In this document: positions 23,170-38,560 of the stretch, piece by piece
Position numbering within the stretch: the first letter of the stretch is position 1
Layout of the letters: every line of letters begins with the position of its first letter
Assembly (NCBI GenBank): GCA_029783825.1
Contig: JAREIK010010367.1
Coordinates: forward strand, 16,651 to 80,650
Direction of reading: 5' to 3'
From: Sapria himalayana
Lineage: Eukaryota > Streptophyta > Magnoliopsida > Malpighiales > Rafflesiaceae
DNA: 64,000 nucleotides
The notes under the pieces: generated by a model
The model's database searches: none
What the model was told of the DNA's origin: nothing
Seen by the model: only the letters and a program-made list of their open reading frames with translations
Translations under genes and position numbers: made by a program

Positions 23170-24042
23170 AGGGTTCTCAAGATCCAAATATTCTTCCAAC
23201 TATAGTTGGCCAACTAAATTTGGAATGGGTGTATTAAATTTTATAAGGTAATATTTTGTTTTTTTATTACTCTTTCATATAAGAAAATTATGTCTGCATG
23301 ATTAACACGTATTCATCTTTGGTTGTCCTTCTACAGTGGAGCAAGAAAAGGGAGAAGTTGTAGAAGAGATAATTAATTGGGTTTGGATTTTCATTGCTAT
23401 TCCAGGATGGACCTTTGAAATGATTATTATTATGGTTTTTATTATTTGTATTTTTTTGTTATATTAATATGCCTAATTTTAGCAATTACTTAAGTAGTAA
23501 TTGCTGCTACCAATGTTTGTGGTCATCTTTAGCTATTCCTTAATATTTTAAGTAATTATTTAAAAAATGTAGTATTGCTATTACGGTCAAGTTTCAATCG
23601 GCTGAACAAAACCAACTTGTGAAAAAATAAAGAACCAAATTAAGCACACAACTCAGTCCCATTCTATTTAACATTTCTATCCTTTTCTGCACATCAAAGC
23701 TTTTGACAAGGTAATGGAACTCGTTTGCGGTTTTCAGCCTATTTGACAAAACAAAATTGGCCCAATTTGAGTTTGAAAGATACATAACTAAGGAATGATA
23801 AATGGTACAACAAAAGGTTTCAACATGAACTAACTTAGCTGGTTTGAAGAAAATAAATTGAAAAAAATGTCCGAACTCCGTTCCGTCCCGGAACCATTTT
23901 CTCCTACCCAAAATCCCCGATCTTCGTCCTGTCCCGTCCGATTACTTTCAACCTATGGGACGAATCTGGATCTTCAAAAAAAAATCTCTGAATTGTGGGA
24001 AGGGACTGGAGATTTATATTCCCCATCCCGTCCCGTCCCATT
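23170..24042 (+). other. hAT 3' region, non-coding
   Basis: Contains the possible last small exons, a second GT..AG candidate (GTAATATTTTG near 23,248 to CTACAG near 23,336), AT-rich filler, then CCGTCCCG/ATCCCGTCCC subterminal words from about 23,880. The 105-codon minus-strand frame at 23,594-23,911 has no recognisable domain and crosses the subterminal repeats, so I do not call it a gene. Confidence 0.5.
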
Positions 24043-24052
24043 AGCACCCCTA
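24043..24052 (-). repeat. hAT right terminal inverted repeat
   Basis: AGCACCCCTA on the plus strand, the complement of TAGGGGTGCT. Confidence 0.75.
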
Positions 24053-24060
24053 GCATTGAG
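24053..24060. repeat. Right target-site duplication of hAT element (GCATTGAG)
   Basis: Differs from the satellite consensus GCATTTAG by one base; the left copy differs by another. Confidence 0.8.
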
Positions 24061-25466
24061 TGGTTTATAGGTTTTTTTTAAAAATAAAATAACAAAAAAT
24101 TTATTTTTATTATTTTTTGTTTATTTTCAAAGGTTATAACCTTTGAAAATATATTAATTTTTAAATTTTTTTCAAATGTGAATACAATATTTAGTTATAC
24201 TAATCATTATATTTATATATTATATAAATTCAATATAAACAATTTTATTGATAAATATTCTAATAATAATCAAAAAATAAATTAATAATCCATTAATAAT
24301 AAGATAGATATTAATTAACATATAATTATAAAACTTAAAACGATTCAGAAGCAAAGAAAAATATATTACTATATAATAATTTTTTGTTTTTGAATTTTTT
24401 CTTCTTTTAATAAGTTTATCTATATTTTTTTGATGAAAAATAATTTATATAAATTATATTTGTGTAACTCATAATTTATTTTGTAATTAATATTTATATA
24501 AAAATAAACAAATAAATAATTAAATTTGAATATTTAAAATTAAAATGAAAAAAAAATGAGATTTATTCTTTATTATTTAGGATATACCGGTTTAATTTAA
24601 ATTAGATCTATCTCACTAATAATTTATTTTGTAATTAATATTTCTATAAAAATAAACTGATAAATAATTAAAATAAAAATTTAAAATTATACTGAATAAA
24701 AATTAAAATGAGATTTATGATTTTTTATTAATCTATACTAGTTTAATGGAATAAGTATTTAGAGGTTTTATCGTTTAAAAGTTTAGCAATTTATGTTTTT
24801 AGGCTTTTAGTGGTTTATAGGTTTTATAAAAAAAAATAAAATAACAAAAATATTTTCGATAATTTGTTATCATTTTCATAGGTTATAACCTTTGAAAATA
24901 TAATAATATTTACAATTTTTTGAAATGTGAATACAATATTTAGTAATATTAATATTAATAATTATATATCATATAAATTCAATATAAACAATTTTATTGT
25001 CAGACAATATAATAATGATCTAAAATTAAATAAATAAACTATTAATAAAAAGATAGATATTAATTAAAAAAATATTTACAAAACCCAAATTGTTTCAAAA
25101 TTAAAGTTAAATATATTACTGGATAATAATTTTTAATTTTTAAATTTTTATTTCTTTTAGAACCGTATATTTTTTTTTATTAAAAATAAATAAATTAAAT
25201 TATATTTGTCGCACTCATACTTTATTTTCTAATAAATATTTCAAAAAAAATAAACTAATAAATAATTAAAATGAATATTTAAAATTATAATAAATAGAAA
25301 TAAAAATTAGATTTATTAATTATTAAGTAGTATATAGATGTTTAATGTTTTATGTATTTAGGCATTACGGGGTTTAGGAGTTTACTGATTTAACTGTGTA
25401 TGCATTTAGTGGTTTATAAGTTTTATTTAAAAAAAAATAAAAAAAGATTATTTTTATTATTTTTTG

Positions 25467-25498
25467 ATATTTTCAAAGGTTATAACCTTTGAAAATAT
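25467..25498. repeat. Perfect 32-bp palindromic core, common form
   Basis: Half-site ATATTTTCAAAGGTTA followed by its exact reverse complement; the reference form for the paired variants. Confidence 0.9.
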
Positions 25499-28400
25499 AA
25501 TAATTATTAAATTTTTTTCAAAAGTGAATAAATATTTATTTATAATAATCATAATAATTATATATCATATAAATTCAATATGAACAATTTTATTGATAGA
25601 TATTCTAATAATATCAAAAAATAAATTAAAAATCGATTATCAATAAGATTGATATTACTTAAAATATAATATAAAAACCTAAAACGATTCAAAACCAAAG
25701 CAAAATATATTACTTAATAATAATTATTTATTTTTAAATTTTTATTCTTTTTTATAAGCTTATCTATTTTTTGATGAAAAATAATTTTTATAAATTATAT
25801 TTTTAACTCATAATTTATTTTATAATTAATATATATATATAAATAAAAAACTAAACAATCAAAATGAATTTCTTGAATTAAAATTAAAACAAATAAAAAT
25901 GAGATTTATTAATTATTATTTAGGGGATACCCGTTTAAATGATTATCTATATTGGGGTATCGGGATATTTTAGTTTAGTTATTTAAGTGTTTAGGCATTT
26001 AGTGATTTATAGGTTTTATTTAAACAATGAAATAATAATTTTTTTTTGTTTTTTCGCATGTTCAATGGTTATAATCTTTGAAAATATAAATATTTTCAAT
26101 TTTTTTTCAAAAGTGAATACAATATTTAGTTATAATAATTATTAAATTTATATATCATATAAATTAAATATAAATATTTTTATTAATAAATATTCTAATA
26201 ATGACCATAAAATAAATTAATAATCTATTATTAATAAGTTTAGATATCAATTAAAATATAATTACAAAACCTAAAATGATACAGAAACAAAGTAAAATAT
26301 ATTACTCTATAATAATTTTTTGTTTTTTATTTTTTTATTCTTTTAATAAGTTTTTCTATATTTTATTGTTGAAAAATAATTTATATAAATTATATTTTTC
26401 TAAATAATAATTTATTTTGTATTTAATATTTATATAAAAATAAACAAATAAATAATTAAAATAAATATTTAAAATTATAATGAAAAAAATAAAAATGAGA
26501 TTTATTATTTATTATTTAGGATATACCTGTTTAAAAAATTTATCTATTTAGGGTTTTCGAGATTTAGAAATTATTGATTTAAGTAATTAGGCATTGAATG
26601 GTTTATAGCTTTTATTCAAACAATGAAATAACAAAAAATTTATTTTTGATATTTTTTCAAATTTTCAAATGTCATAACATTTTAAAATATAATAATTTTA
26701 CAATTTTTTAAAAATGTGAATACAATATTTAGTAATAATAATTATTATAACTCTATATAATATAAAATAAATATAAACAATTTTATTGAAAAATATTATA
26801 TCAATTATCAAAAAATAAATTAATAAACTATTATTAATATGATAGATATAAATTAAAATATAATTAAAAAACCTAAAATGATTCAAAATCAAAGTAAAAT
26901 TTATTAATAAATAATAATTTTTTTTAGTTTTTGCATCATTTTATAAGCTTATATTTTTTTTGATGAAAAATATATTATTTAAATTATATTTGTCACTCAT
27001 TATATTTTTTGTAATTATTATTCCTATAAATTATTTCAATTATATTTAAGGTTTACGATTTTATAGGTTTAGGTATTTAGGGGCTTCGGGGTTTAGGAGT
27101 TTAGAAAATTATCTATTTAGGTATTTAATGGTTTATAAGTTTTATTTAAACAATTATATAACAAAAATTTTATTTTTGTTACTTTTTATCATTTTTGAAG
27201 GTTATAACATTTGAAAATATAACAATTTTTATATTTTTATTATATGTGGATACTATATTTAGTTATAATAAACGTAATAATTATATATCATGTAAATTCA
27301 AAATAAACAATTATATTGATAAATATTATATTAATGATCAAAAAATAATTTAATAAACTACTATATTTATTTAAAATATATTTGCAAAATGTAAATTTAT
27401 TCAAAATCAAAATAAAATATATTACTAAATAATAATTTTGTTGATGTTTTGCTTCTTTTATAAGTTTATATTTTTTGTTATTAAAAGTAAATTCTTTAAA
27501 TTATATTTGTCTTCCTCATAATTAATTTTTAATTTATAATTCTATAAAAATAAACTAATAAATAATTAAAATAAATAATTAAAACTATAATTAATACAAA
27601 TAAAATAGAAATTTATTATTTATTATTTGGGATATACTAGTTTAATGGTTTAAGTATTTAGGTGTTTTGGGGTTTAGTGATTTAAGTGTTTAGGCCTTTA
27701 GTGATTTATAGTTTTTATTTAAAGAATGAAAAAATAAAAAATTTAATTTTTTGATTTTTTTTTAATTTTCAAAGGTTATAACCTTTGAAAATATAATAAT
27801 TTTTAATTTTTTTTAAATGTGAATATAATATTTAGTTATAATATTCTTAATAATTATATATAATGTAAACTTAATATAAATAATTTTATTAATAGATATT
27901 ATAATAATTATCAATAAAAAATTAATAAACTATTATTAATAAGAATGATATAAATTAAAATATAATTGCAAAAACTAAAATGATTCAAAATCAAAATAAA
28001 ATATATTACAAAATAATAAATTTTTGTATTTAAAATTGTGCCTCTTTTTATAAGCATATATTTTTTTTTGATAAAAAAAAATTATTTAAAATAGATCTAT
28101 CTTACTAATAATTTATTTTGTAATTAATATTTCTATAAAAATAAATTGATAATTAATTAAAATAAAAATTTAAAACTATACTTAATAAAAATTAAAATGA
28201 GATTTATGATTTATTATTAATGCATACCGTTTTAATTGTTTAAGTATTTAGAAGTTTTGTCATTTAGGAGTTTAGCGATTTATGTTTTTAGGCTTTTAGT
28301 AGTTTATAGGTTTTATTTAAACAATAAAATAACAAAAGAAAATTGAAATTTTTTCTCATTTTCATAGGTTATAATCTTTGAAAATATAATAATATTTAAA

Positions 28401-28955
28401 ATTTTTTGAAATGTGAATACAATATTTAGTTATAATAATGTTAATAATTTTATATCATATAAATTCAATAAAAATAATTTTATTGATAGATATTATAATA
28501 TTGATTTAAAATTAAATTAATAAACTACTAATAATGAGATAGATATTAATTAAAAAATATTTACAAAACCCAATTTGATTCAAAATTAAAGTAAAAAATA
28601 TTACTGGATGATAATTTTTAATTTTTAAATTTTTACTTCTTTTATAAGCGTATATATTTTTTTGATTAAAAATAAATTATATAAATTAAATTGGTCGCAC
28701 TGATAATTTATTTTATATTAAATATTTCTATAAAAATAAACTAATAAATAATTAAAATGAATATTTAAAACAATAATAAATATAAATTAAAATTAGATTT
28801 ATTAACTATTATGTATTATATAATAGTTTAATGGTTTATGTATTTAGGCATTACGGAATTTAGGTGTTTACTGATTTAATTGTGTTTGCATTTAGTGGTT
28901 TATAGGTTTTAATTAATAAATAAAATAACAAAACATTTATTTTTATTATTTTTTA

Positions 28956-28987
28956 ATATTTTCAAGGGTTATAACCCTTGAAAATAT
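28956..28987. repeat. Perfect 32-bp palindromic core with paired A-to-G / T-to-C change
   Basis: Half-site ATATTTTCAAGGGTTA. One base of the common half-site changed, together with its complement on the other arm. Confidence 0.9.
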
Positions 28988-30294
28988 AAGACTTTTTAAA
29001 TTTTTTTCAAAAGCGAATTCAATATTTATTATAAAAATCATTAAATTTATATATCATATAAATTCAATATAAACAATTTTAGTGATTAATATTCTAATAA
29101 TGATCAAAAAATAAATTAATAATCTAGAATTAATAAGATAGATATCAATTAAATTATAAAAACAAAACATAAAATGATTAATAAGCAAACCAAAATATAT
29201 TACTATATAATAATTTTTTGTTTTGTAATTTTTTTTTATTTTAAAAAGTTTGTCTATATTTTTATGATTAAAAATAATTTACATAAATTATATTTGTCTA
29301 ACTCATAATTTATTTTTTTAATTAATATTTATATAAAAATAAAGAAATAAATAATTAAAATGAATATTTAAAATTATAATAAAAAAATTAGATTTATTAT
29401 TTATTATTTAGGGTATACCGGTTTAATTTAAATTATATCTGTCTCACTAATAATTTATTTTGTAATTAATATTTGTAAAATAAACTAATTAATAAATAAA
29501 GTAAAAATTTAAAATTATACTGAATAAAAATTAAAATAAGATTTATGATTTATTATTAATGTATGCCAATTTAATAGTTTAAGTATTTAGTCGTTTTGTC
29601 GTATAGGTGTTTAGCGATTCATGTTTTTAGGCATTTAGTGGTTTATAGGTTTTATTTAAAAAATAAATTAACAAAAAAAATTTTGAAATTTTTATTAATT
29701 TTCAAAGGTTATAACCTTTGAAAATATAATAATATTTGAAATTTTTTGAAATGTGAATGCATTATTTAGTTATAATAATTTTAATAATTATATAGCATAT
29801 AAATTCTATATAAATAATTTTATTGTCAGACATTATAATAATGATCAAAAATTAAATTAATAAACTATTAATAATAAGATAGATATTAATTAAAAAATAT
29901 TTACAAAATCCAAATTGATTTAGAATTGAAGTAAAAAATATTATTGGATAATAATTTTTAATTTTTAAATTTTTACTTCTTTTATAAGCGTATATTTTTA
30001 TTTATTAAAGATAAATTATTTAAATTATATTTGTCGCACTCATAATTTATTTTGTAATAAATATTTATATAAAAATAAACTAATAAATAATTAAAATGAA
30101 TATTTAAAATTATAATAAATTGAAATAAAAATTAGATTTCTTAATTATTAAGTAGTAAATAGCAGTTTAATGGTTTATGTATATAGGCATTATAGGCTTT
30201 AGGAGTTTACTAATTTAACTGTGTATGCATTTAGTGGTTTATAGGTTTTATTTAAAAATTAAAATAACAAAATATTTATTTTTATTATTTTTTT

Positions 30295-30326
30295 ATATTT
30301 TAAAAGGTTATAACATTTTAAAATAT
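30295..30326. repeat. Near-perfect palindromic core with one paired change and one mismatch
   Basis: Half-site ATATTTTAAAAGGTTA. The C-to-A change on the left arm is matched by G-to-T on the right. One other pair is mismatched (a C replaced by A on the right arm). Confidence 0.75.
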
Positions 30327-33300
30327 AATAATTTTTACATTTTTTTAAAATGTGAATTCAATATTTAGTAATAATAATCTTAATAATTATATATCATGTA
30401 AATTCAATATAAATAATTTTATTGATAAATATTCTAATAATGATCAAAAAATAAATTAATAATCTATTATTAACAAGATAGATATCAATTAAAATACAAT
30501 TATAAAACCTTAAATGATTCAGAAGAAAAGCAAAATATATTACTATATAATAATTTTTTGTTTTGAAATTTTTTTTTCTTTTAAAAAGTTTATTTATAAT
30601 TTTTTGATGAAAAATAATTGATATAAATTATATTTGTTTAACTCATAATTTATTTTGTAATTAATAATTATATAAAAATATACTAATAAAAAATTAAAAT
30701 GAATATTTAAAATTTTAATGAAAAAAAATGAGTTTTATTATTTATTATTTAGGGTATACCAGTTTAATTTAAATTAGATCTTTCAAACTAATATTTTATT
30801 ATGTAATTAATATTTCTATAAAATAAACTGATAAATAATTAAAATAAAAATTTAAAATTAAACTGAATAAAAATTAAAATGAAATTTATGATTTATTATT
30901 AATGTATACAAGTTTAATTTTTTAAGAATTTAGAGGTTTTATCATTTAGGAGTTTAGCGATTTATGTTTTTAGGCATTTAGTGGTTTATAGGTTTTATTT
31001 AAACAATAAAATAAAAAAAAATTTGTAATTTTTTATCATTTTAATAGGTCATAACCTTGGAAAATATAATAATAATTAAAATTTTTTGAAATCTAAATAT
31101 AATATTTAGTTATAATAATATTAATAATTATATATCATATAAATTCAATATAAACAATTTTATTGATAGATTTGATAATAATGATCAAAAATTAAATTAA
31201 TTAACTATTAATTATAAGATAGATATTAATTAAAAAATATTTAGAAACCCCAAATTGATTCAAAATTAAAGTAAAATATATTACTTAATAAAAATTATTA
31301 ATTTTTAAATTTTTACTTATTTTATAAGCGTAAATACTTTTATTGATTAAAAATAAATTATTTAAATTATATTTCTCGCACTCATAATTTATTTTGTAAT
31401 AAATATTTCTTTAGAAATAAACTAATAAATAATTAAAATAAATATTTAAAATTATAATAAATAGAAAAAAAAATTAGATTTATTAATTATTCATGAGTAT
31501 ATAGCGGTTTAATGGTTTATGTATTTAGGCATTACGAGGTTTAGTAGTTTACCGAATTAACTTTGTATGCATTTAGTGCTTATAGGTTTTATTTAAAAAA
31601 TAAATCAACAAAAAATTTTTTTTATTATTTTTTGATATTTTCAAATGTTATAACCTTTGAAAACATAATAATTTTTAAATTTTTTTCAAATGTGAATTCA
31701 ATATTTAGTTATAATAATCATTATATTTATATTTCATATAAATTCAATATAAATAATTTTATTGATAAATATTTTAATAATGATCAAAAAATAAATTAAT
31801 AATCTATTATTAAAAAAATAGATATCAATTAAAATATAATTACATAACCTAAAATGATTCAGAAGGAAAGCAAAATATATAACTATATAATAAATTTTTG
31901 TTTTGAAATTTTTTGTTATTTTTATAAGTTTATCTATATTTTTTGATGAAAAATAGTTAATATAAATTATATCTGTCTAACTCATAATTTATATTGTAAT
32001 TATTATTAAAAAAAATAAATGAATAAATAATTAAAATGAATATTTTAAATTATAATGAAATAAATAATATTGAGATTTATTATGTATTATTTACAGTATA
32101 CCAGTTTAAAAGGATTATCTATTTAGGGTTTTTGAGATTTCAGAGTTATTAACTTAAGTGTTTAGGCATTTAGTAGTTTATAGTATTTATTTAAACAATG
32201 AAATAACAACAAATTTTTTTTGATATTTTCTCACATTTTTAAAGGTTATAACCTTTGAAAATATAATAATTTTAAATTTTTTTAAAAATGTGAATACAAT
32301 ATTTAGTAATAAGAACCATTATAATTATATATAATATAAACTAAATATAAATAATTTTATTGATAGATATGATATCAATTATCAAAAAATTAATTAATAT
32401 GCTATTATTAATATAATATATATAAATTAAAATATAAATGCAAAACCTAAAATTATTCAAAATGAAAGTAAAATTTATTACCAAATAATAATTTTTTTTA
32501 GTTTTTGCTTCTTTTTATAAGCTTATATTTTTTTTGATGTAAAATAAATTATTAAAATTATATTTAAGGTTTACGAGTTTAAAGTTTTAAGTATTTAGGG
32601 TCTTTTGTGTTTAGGAATTTATAGATTTTAATATTTAGGCATTTAGTGGTCTATAAGTTTTATATAAACAATGATATAACAAAAATTTTATTTTTATTTT
32701 TATTTTCTAATTTATGAAGACATTTGAAAATATAAAAATTTCTAAATTTTTTTCAAATGTAAATATAAGTTTTAGTTATAATAATCTTAATAAATATAAG
32801 TCATTTAAATTCAATATAAATAATCACATTGCAATATATTATAATAAAGATCAATAAATAATTTAATAAACTATTATTAATAAGATATATATTATTTAAA
32901 ATATATTTGCAAAATCTAAATTTATTCAAAATCAAAGTATATATTACTAAATAATAAATTTTTTAATATTTTTCTATTTTTTTTAGTTTATATTTTTGTT
33001 ATTAAAAATAAATAATTTATATTATATTTGTCTTCCTCATAATTTATTTTCTAATTTATAATTCAATAAAAATAAACTAATAAATAATTAAAATAAATAT
33101 TTAAAATTATAATGAATACAAATAAAATTGAGATTTATTATTTATTATTCATAATATACAGTTTTAATGGTTTAAGTATTTTGGTGTTTTGGGGATTAGT
33201 CATTTAAGTGTTTATGCCCTAAGTGATTTTATCTAATTTTTGAAGGTTACAACCTTTGAAAATATAATAATTTTTAATTTTTTTTAAAATGTGAATATAA

Positions 33301-34724
33301 TATTTAGTTATAATAATCTTGATAATTATATATAATGTAAAATCATTATAAATAATTTTATTAATAGATATTATAATAATGATCTATAAATAAATTAATA
33401 AACTATTATTAATTAGAATGATATAAATTAAAATATAATGCAAAATCTAAAATTATTCAAAATTATATTATAAAAAATTACTAAATAATAATATTTTGTT
33501 TTAAAAATTTTGACTCTTTTTATGATCTTATATATTTTTGATGAAAAATAAATTATTTAAATTATATTTGTCTCACTAATAATTTATTTTGTAATTAATA
33601 TTTCTATAAAAATAAACTGATAAATAATTTAAAAGAATATTTAAAATTTTAATGAATACTAATAAAAATGAGATTTATTATTTATTATTTAGAGTATACT
33701 AATTTAAAGGCATATGTATTTATGGGCTTCGAGGTTTAGGTGTTTAGTCATTAAAAATTTAGGTATTTTGTGGTTTATATATTTTATTTAAAAAATCTAA
33801 TAACAAAAAATTTATTTTTTTATTTTTTCTTATTTTCAAAAGTTATAACCTTTTAAAACGTAATAATTTTAAAATTTTTTTAAAATGTGAAAATATTATT
33901 TTGTTATAATAATCTAAATAATTATATATTATGTAAATTCAATATAAATAATTTTTTTTATAGATATAATGATGATAATAATAAAATAAATTAATAAACT
34001 ATAATTAATAAGATAGAAATTAAATAAAATTTATTTGCAAAACCTAAAATGATTCAAAATCAAAGTAAAATATATTAATAAGATATATATTAAATAAAAT
34101 TATTATTAATAAGATAAAATATACAGGTTTAAAAGATTATATATTTATGAGTTTTGGGATTTAAGAATTTTGTGATTTAAGTGTTCAAACATTTAGTAGT
34201 TTATAGGTTTTATTTAAAATATACAATAACAAAAAAAAATTTTCGTTTTTTGTTCTCATTTTTGAAGGATAAAACCTTTGAAACTATAACAATTTTTAAA
34301 TTTTTTTTAAATGTGAATACTATATTGAGTTATGATAATCTTAATAATTATATATCATGTAAATTCAATATAAACAATTATATTGATATATATTATAATA
34401 ATGATCATACAAAAGATTAATAAATAATTATTAATAAGATAAATATTGTTTAAAATATATTTACAAAACCTAAAATGATTCAAAATCAAAGTGAAATATT
34501 TTACAAAATATTAATTTTAAATTTTTTAATTTTTGTATCCATTTATAAGCTTATATATTTTTATATGAAAAATAAATTATTTAAATTATATTTGTCTCAC
34601 TATTAATTTATTTTTTAATTTATATTTCTATAAAAATAAACTAATAAATAATTAAAATGTATATATAATATTATAATGAATACTAATAAAAATGAGATTT
34701 ATGATTATTTATTTAGGGTATACC

Positions 34725-36610
34725 TATTTAATGGTTTAACTGTATTGTGGTTTTGGGGTTAATGAGTTTATTGATTTATATGTTTACACATTTAGGTGTT
34801 TATAGGTATTATTTATCAATGAAATAACAAAAAATTTATATTTAAGAATTTTCGTGATTTTCAAAGGTTATAACCTTTGAAAATATAATAATTTTTTAAT
34901 AGTTATAAAATATGAATACAATACTTAGTTATAATAATCTTAATAGTTATATTTGATGTAAATTCAACATAAAAAATTTTAATAATATATATTATTTTGA
35001 TGATCAAAATATAAATTAATAAACTATTATTAATAAGATAGATATTAATTAAAATATATTTTTATAACTCAAAATAATTTAAAATCAAAGTAAATTATAT
35101 TACTAAATAAAATTTTAAATTTTTGAAATTTTGTTTATTTTTATAAGCTTATATTTTTTTTGATTAAAAATAATTTATTTAAATTATGTGTCACTCATTA
35201 TTTATTTTGAAATTATTATTTCTATAAAAATAAACTAAAAAATAATTAAAATGAATATTTAAAATTATAATGAACACAAATAAAAATAAAATTTATTATT
35301 TATTATTTAGGTTATATAGGTTTAATTGTTTAAGTATCTAGGCGGTTTTGGGGTTTAGAAGTCTAGAGATTTAAATGTCTAGGCATTTAGTGCTTTATAA
35401 GTTTTATTTAAATAATAAAATAATTAAAAAATTATTTTTGGGATTTTTTATCATTTTTGAAGGTTATAACCTTTGAAAATATAATAATTTTTAAATTTTT
35501 TTTAAATGTAAATATAATATTTAGTTATAATAATCTTAATAATTATAAGACATTTAAATTCAATATAAGTAATTTTATTGTTAGATATCATAAAATTGAT
35601 CAAATAATAAATTAATAAACTATTCTTAATAAGATTGATAGCAATTAAAATATAATTCCAAAACCTATATATAATGATTCAAAATCAAAGTAAAATATAT
35701 TACTAAATAATAATTTTTTGTTTTTTAAATTTTTACTTCTTTTTATATGCTTATATATTTTTTTTGATTAAAAATAAATTATTAAAATTATAGTTGTGTC
35801 GCTCATTATTTATTTTATAATTAATATTTCTATAAAAAATAAACTAATAAATAATTAAAATGAATATTTAAAATTATAATGATTACAAATTAAAATGAGA
35901 TTTATGATTTATTATATGTGATATTCCAGTTTAATAATTTCATTATTTAGGAGTTTTGTCGTTTAGGAGGTTATCAATTTATGTTGTTAGGCATTTAGTG
36001 GTTTATAGGTTTTATTTATATAATAAAAATAAATTTTTTTTTTTGATTTTTACTGATTTTCAATGGTTATAACCTTTAAATATAAAATAATTTTTAAAAT
36101 TTTTTGAAATGTGAATACTATGCATAATTATATTAATCTTCCTAATTATATATCATATAAATTCAATTTAAACAATTTTAATGATACATATTATAATAAT
36201 GATCAAAAATTAAATTAATAAACTTTTATTAATAAAATAAATATTAATTAAAACAAATTTACATAACAAAAAATGTTCAAAATCAAATCAAAATATATTA
36301 CTAAATAATAATATTTAATTTTTAAATTTGTCCATCTTTTTATAAGCTTATATTTTTTTTGATTAAAAATAAATTATTTAAATAATATTTGTCTTACTCG
36401 AAATTTATTTTGTAATTAATTTTTTTAAATAATTAAACTATAAATAATTAAAAATGAATATTTAAAATTATAATAAATAGAAATAAAAATAAGATTTATT
36501 ATTTATTAAGTAGTATATAGATGTTAAAATCTTTATGTATTTAGGGGTTTCGGGGATTATGAGCTTACTAATTTAAGTAAGTAAGCATTTAATGGTCTAT
36601 AGGTTTTATT
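34725..36610 (+). repeat. Higher-order repeat cassette C2 (beta-gamma-delta-epsilon)
   Basis: Same subtype order and private words as 610-2,505. The similarity starts upstream at 34,104, which matches base 1 of the window. It is followed by a zeta monomer (37,110-37,190), a truncated piece (37,720) and theta and kappa (37,860; 38,450), and this continuation is mirrored at 54,560-58,920. Confidence 0.8.
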
Positions 36611-38560
36611 TAAAAAATAAAATAACTAAAAATTTATTTTTATTATTTTTTCTCATTTTTTAAGATTATAATCTTTGAAAATATAATAATTTTTTAATTT
36701 TTTTTCAAAAGTGAATACAATATTTATTTATAATAATCATAATAATTATATATCATATAAATTTAATATATACAATTTAATGGATAGATATTCTAATAAT
36801 TATCAAAAAATAAATTAAAAATCTATTATGAATATGATTGATATTACTTAAAATATAATATCAAAACCTAAAATGATTCTAAATCAAAGCAAAATATATT
36901 ACTAAATAATAATTATTTGTTTTTAAATTTTTATTATTTTTATAAACTTATCAATTTTTTGATTAAAAATAATTTTTATAAATTTTATTTTTAACTCATA
37001 ATTTATTTTATAATTAATACATATATAAATATACAAAACTAAACAATCAAAATGCATTTTTTAAATTATAATGAAAACAATTAAAAATGAAATTTATTAA
37101 TTATTATTTAGGGTATACTGATTTAAAGGATTATCTATATAGAGGTATCAGAATTTTGTAGTTTAGTGATTTAAATGCTTAGGCATTTAGTGGTGTATAG
37201 GTTTTATTTAAACAATAGAATAACAAAGAAAAAATATTTTTTTTATCTTTTCACATTTTCAAAGTTTATAACCTTTGAGAATATAATAATTTTAAATTTT
37301 TTTTCAAATGTGAATACAATATTTAGTTATAATAATCATTATATTTATATATCATATAAATTCAATATAAACATTTTTATTGGTAGATATTCTAATAATG
37401 ATGAAAAAAAAAACTTAATTATCTATTATTAATAAGATAGATGTCAATTAAAATATAATTACAAAACCTAAAATGATTCACAAGCAAAGCAAAATATATT
37501 ACTATATAATAATTTCTTGTTTTGAAATTTTTTTTAAAAAAAAGTTTATCTATAATTTTTTAATGAAAAATAATTTACATAAATTATATTTGTGTAACTC
37601 ATAAATTATTTTGTAATTAATATTTATATAAAAATAAACAAATAAATAATTAAAAATGAATATTTAAAATTATAATTAAAAATAATGAGATTTATTATTT
37701 ATTATTTAGGGTATACCGGTCTAATTTAAATTAGATCTATCTTACTAATAATTTATTTTGTAATTAATATTTCTATAAAAATAAATTGAAAATTAATTAA
37801 AATAAAAATTTAAAATTATACTGAATAAAAATTAAAATGATATTTATGATTTATTATTAATGTACACTAGTTTAATAGTTTAAGTATTTAGAGGTTTTGT
37901 CTTTTAAGAGTTTAGCAATTTAGGTTTTTAGGCATTTAGTGGTTTATTGGTTTTATTTAATCAATAACATAACAAAAAAAAATTTGTAATTTTTTCTCAT
38001 TTTCATAGGTTATAACCTTTGAAAATATAATATTATTTAAAATTTTTTGAAATGTGAATGAAATATTTAGTAAGAATAATATTAATAATTATATATGATA
38101 TAAATTTTATATAGATAATTTTATTGATAGACATTATAATAATGATCAAAAATTAAATTAATAAACTATTAATAATAAGATAGATATTAATTAAAAAATA
38201 TTTACAAAACACAAATTTTTTCAAAATTAATGTAAAAAATATTATTGGATAATAATTTTTAATTTTAAAATTTTTACATCTTTTATAAGCGTATATATTT
38301 TTTTTATTAAAAATAAATTTATTTTATAATAAATATTTCTATAGAAAAACTAATAAATAATTAAAATGAATATATAAACTATAATAAATAGAAATTATTA
38401 GATTTATTAATTATAATGTATTATATAGCGGTTTAATGGTTTATGTATTTAGGTATTACGGGGTTTAGGCGTTTACTGATTTAATTGTGTATGCATTTAG
38501 TGGTTTATAGGTTTTATTTTAAAAATAAAATAAAAAAACATTTATTTTTATTATTTTTTG

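Larger units (their letters stand above)
20332..24052 (+). mobile_element. hAT-superfamily DNA transposon, decayed
   Basis: Length 3,721 bp, with short terminal inverted repeats (TAGGGCTGCT against TAGGGGTGCT, 9 of 10) and an 8-bp target duplication, both typical of hAT. The subterminal zones are rich in CCCATCCC/CGTCCC-type words (20,340-20,540; 23,880-24,045), the usual place for transposase-binding repeats. Order: subterminal and leader (20,332-20,937), transposase remnant (20,938-23,078), introns or 3' region (23,079-23,850), subterminal repeats. The insertion lies inside the octamer tract of a kappa monomer, and the satellite resumes in exact phase at 24,061 (TGGTTTATAGG). The element is absent from sister monomers, so it came after the monomer family formed. 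With this many stops it is not autonomous. Confidence 0.9.

Noticed and set aside
23594..23911. 105-codon minus-strand frame at the 3' end of the hAT
   Set aside because: Antisense to the transposon, runs into its subterminal repeats, no domain; chance frame.
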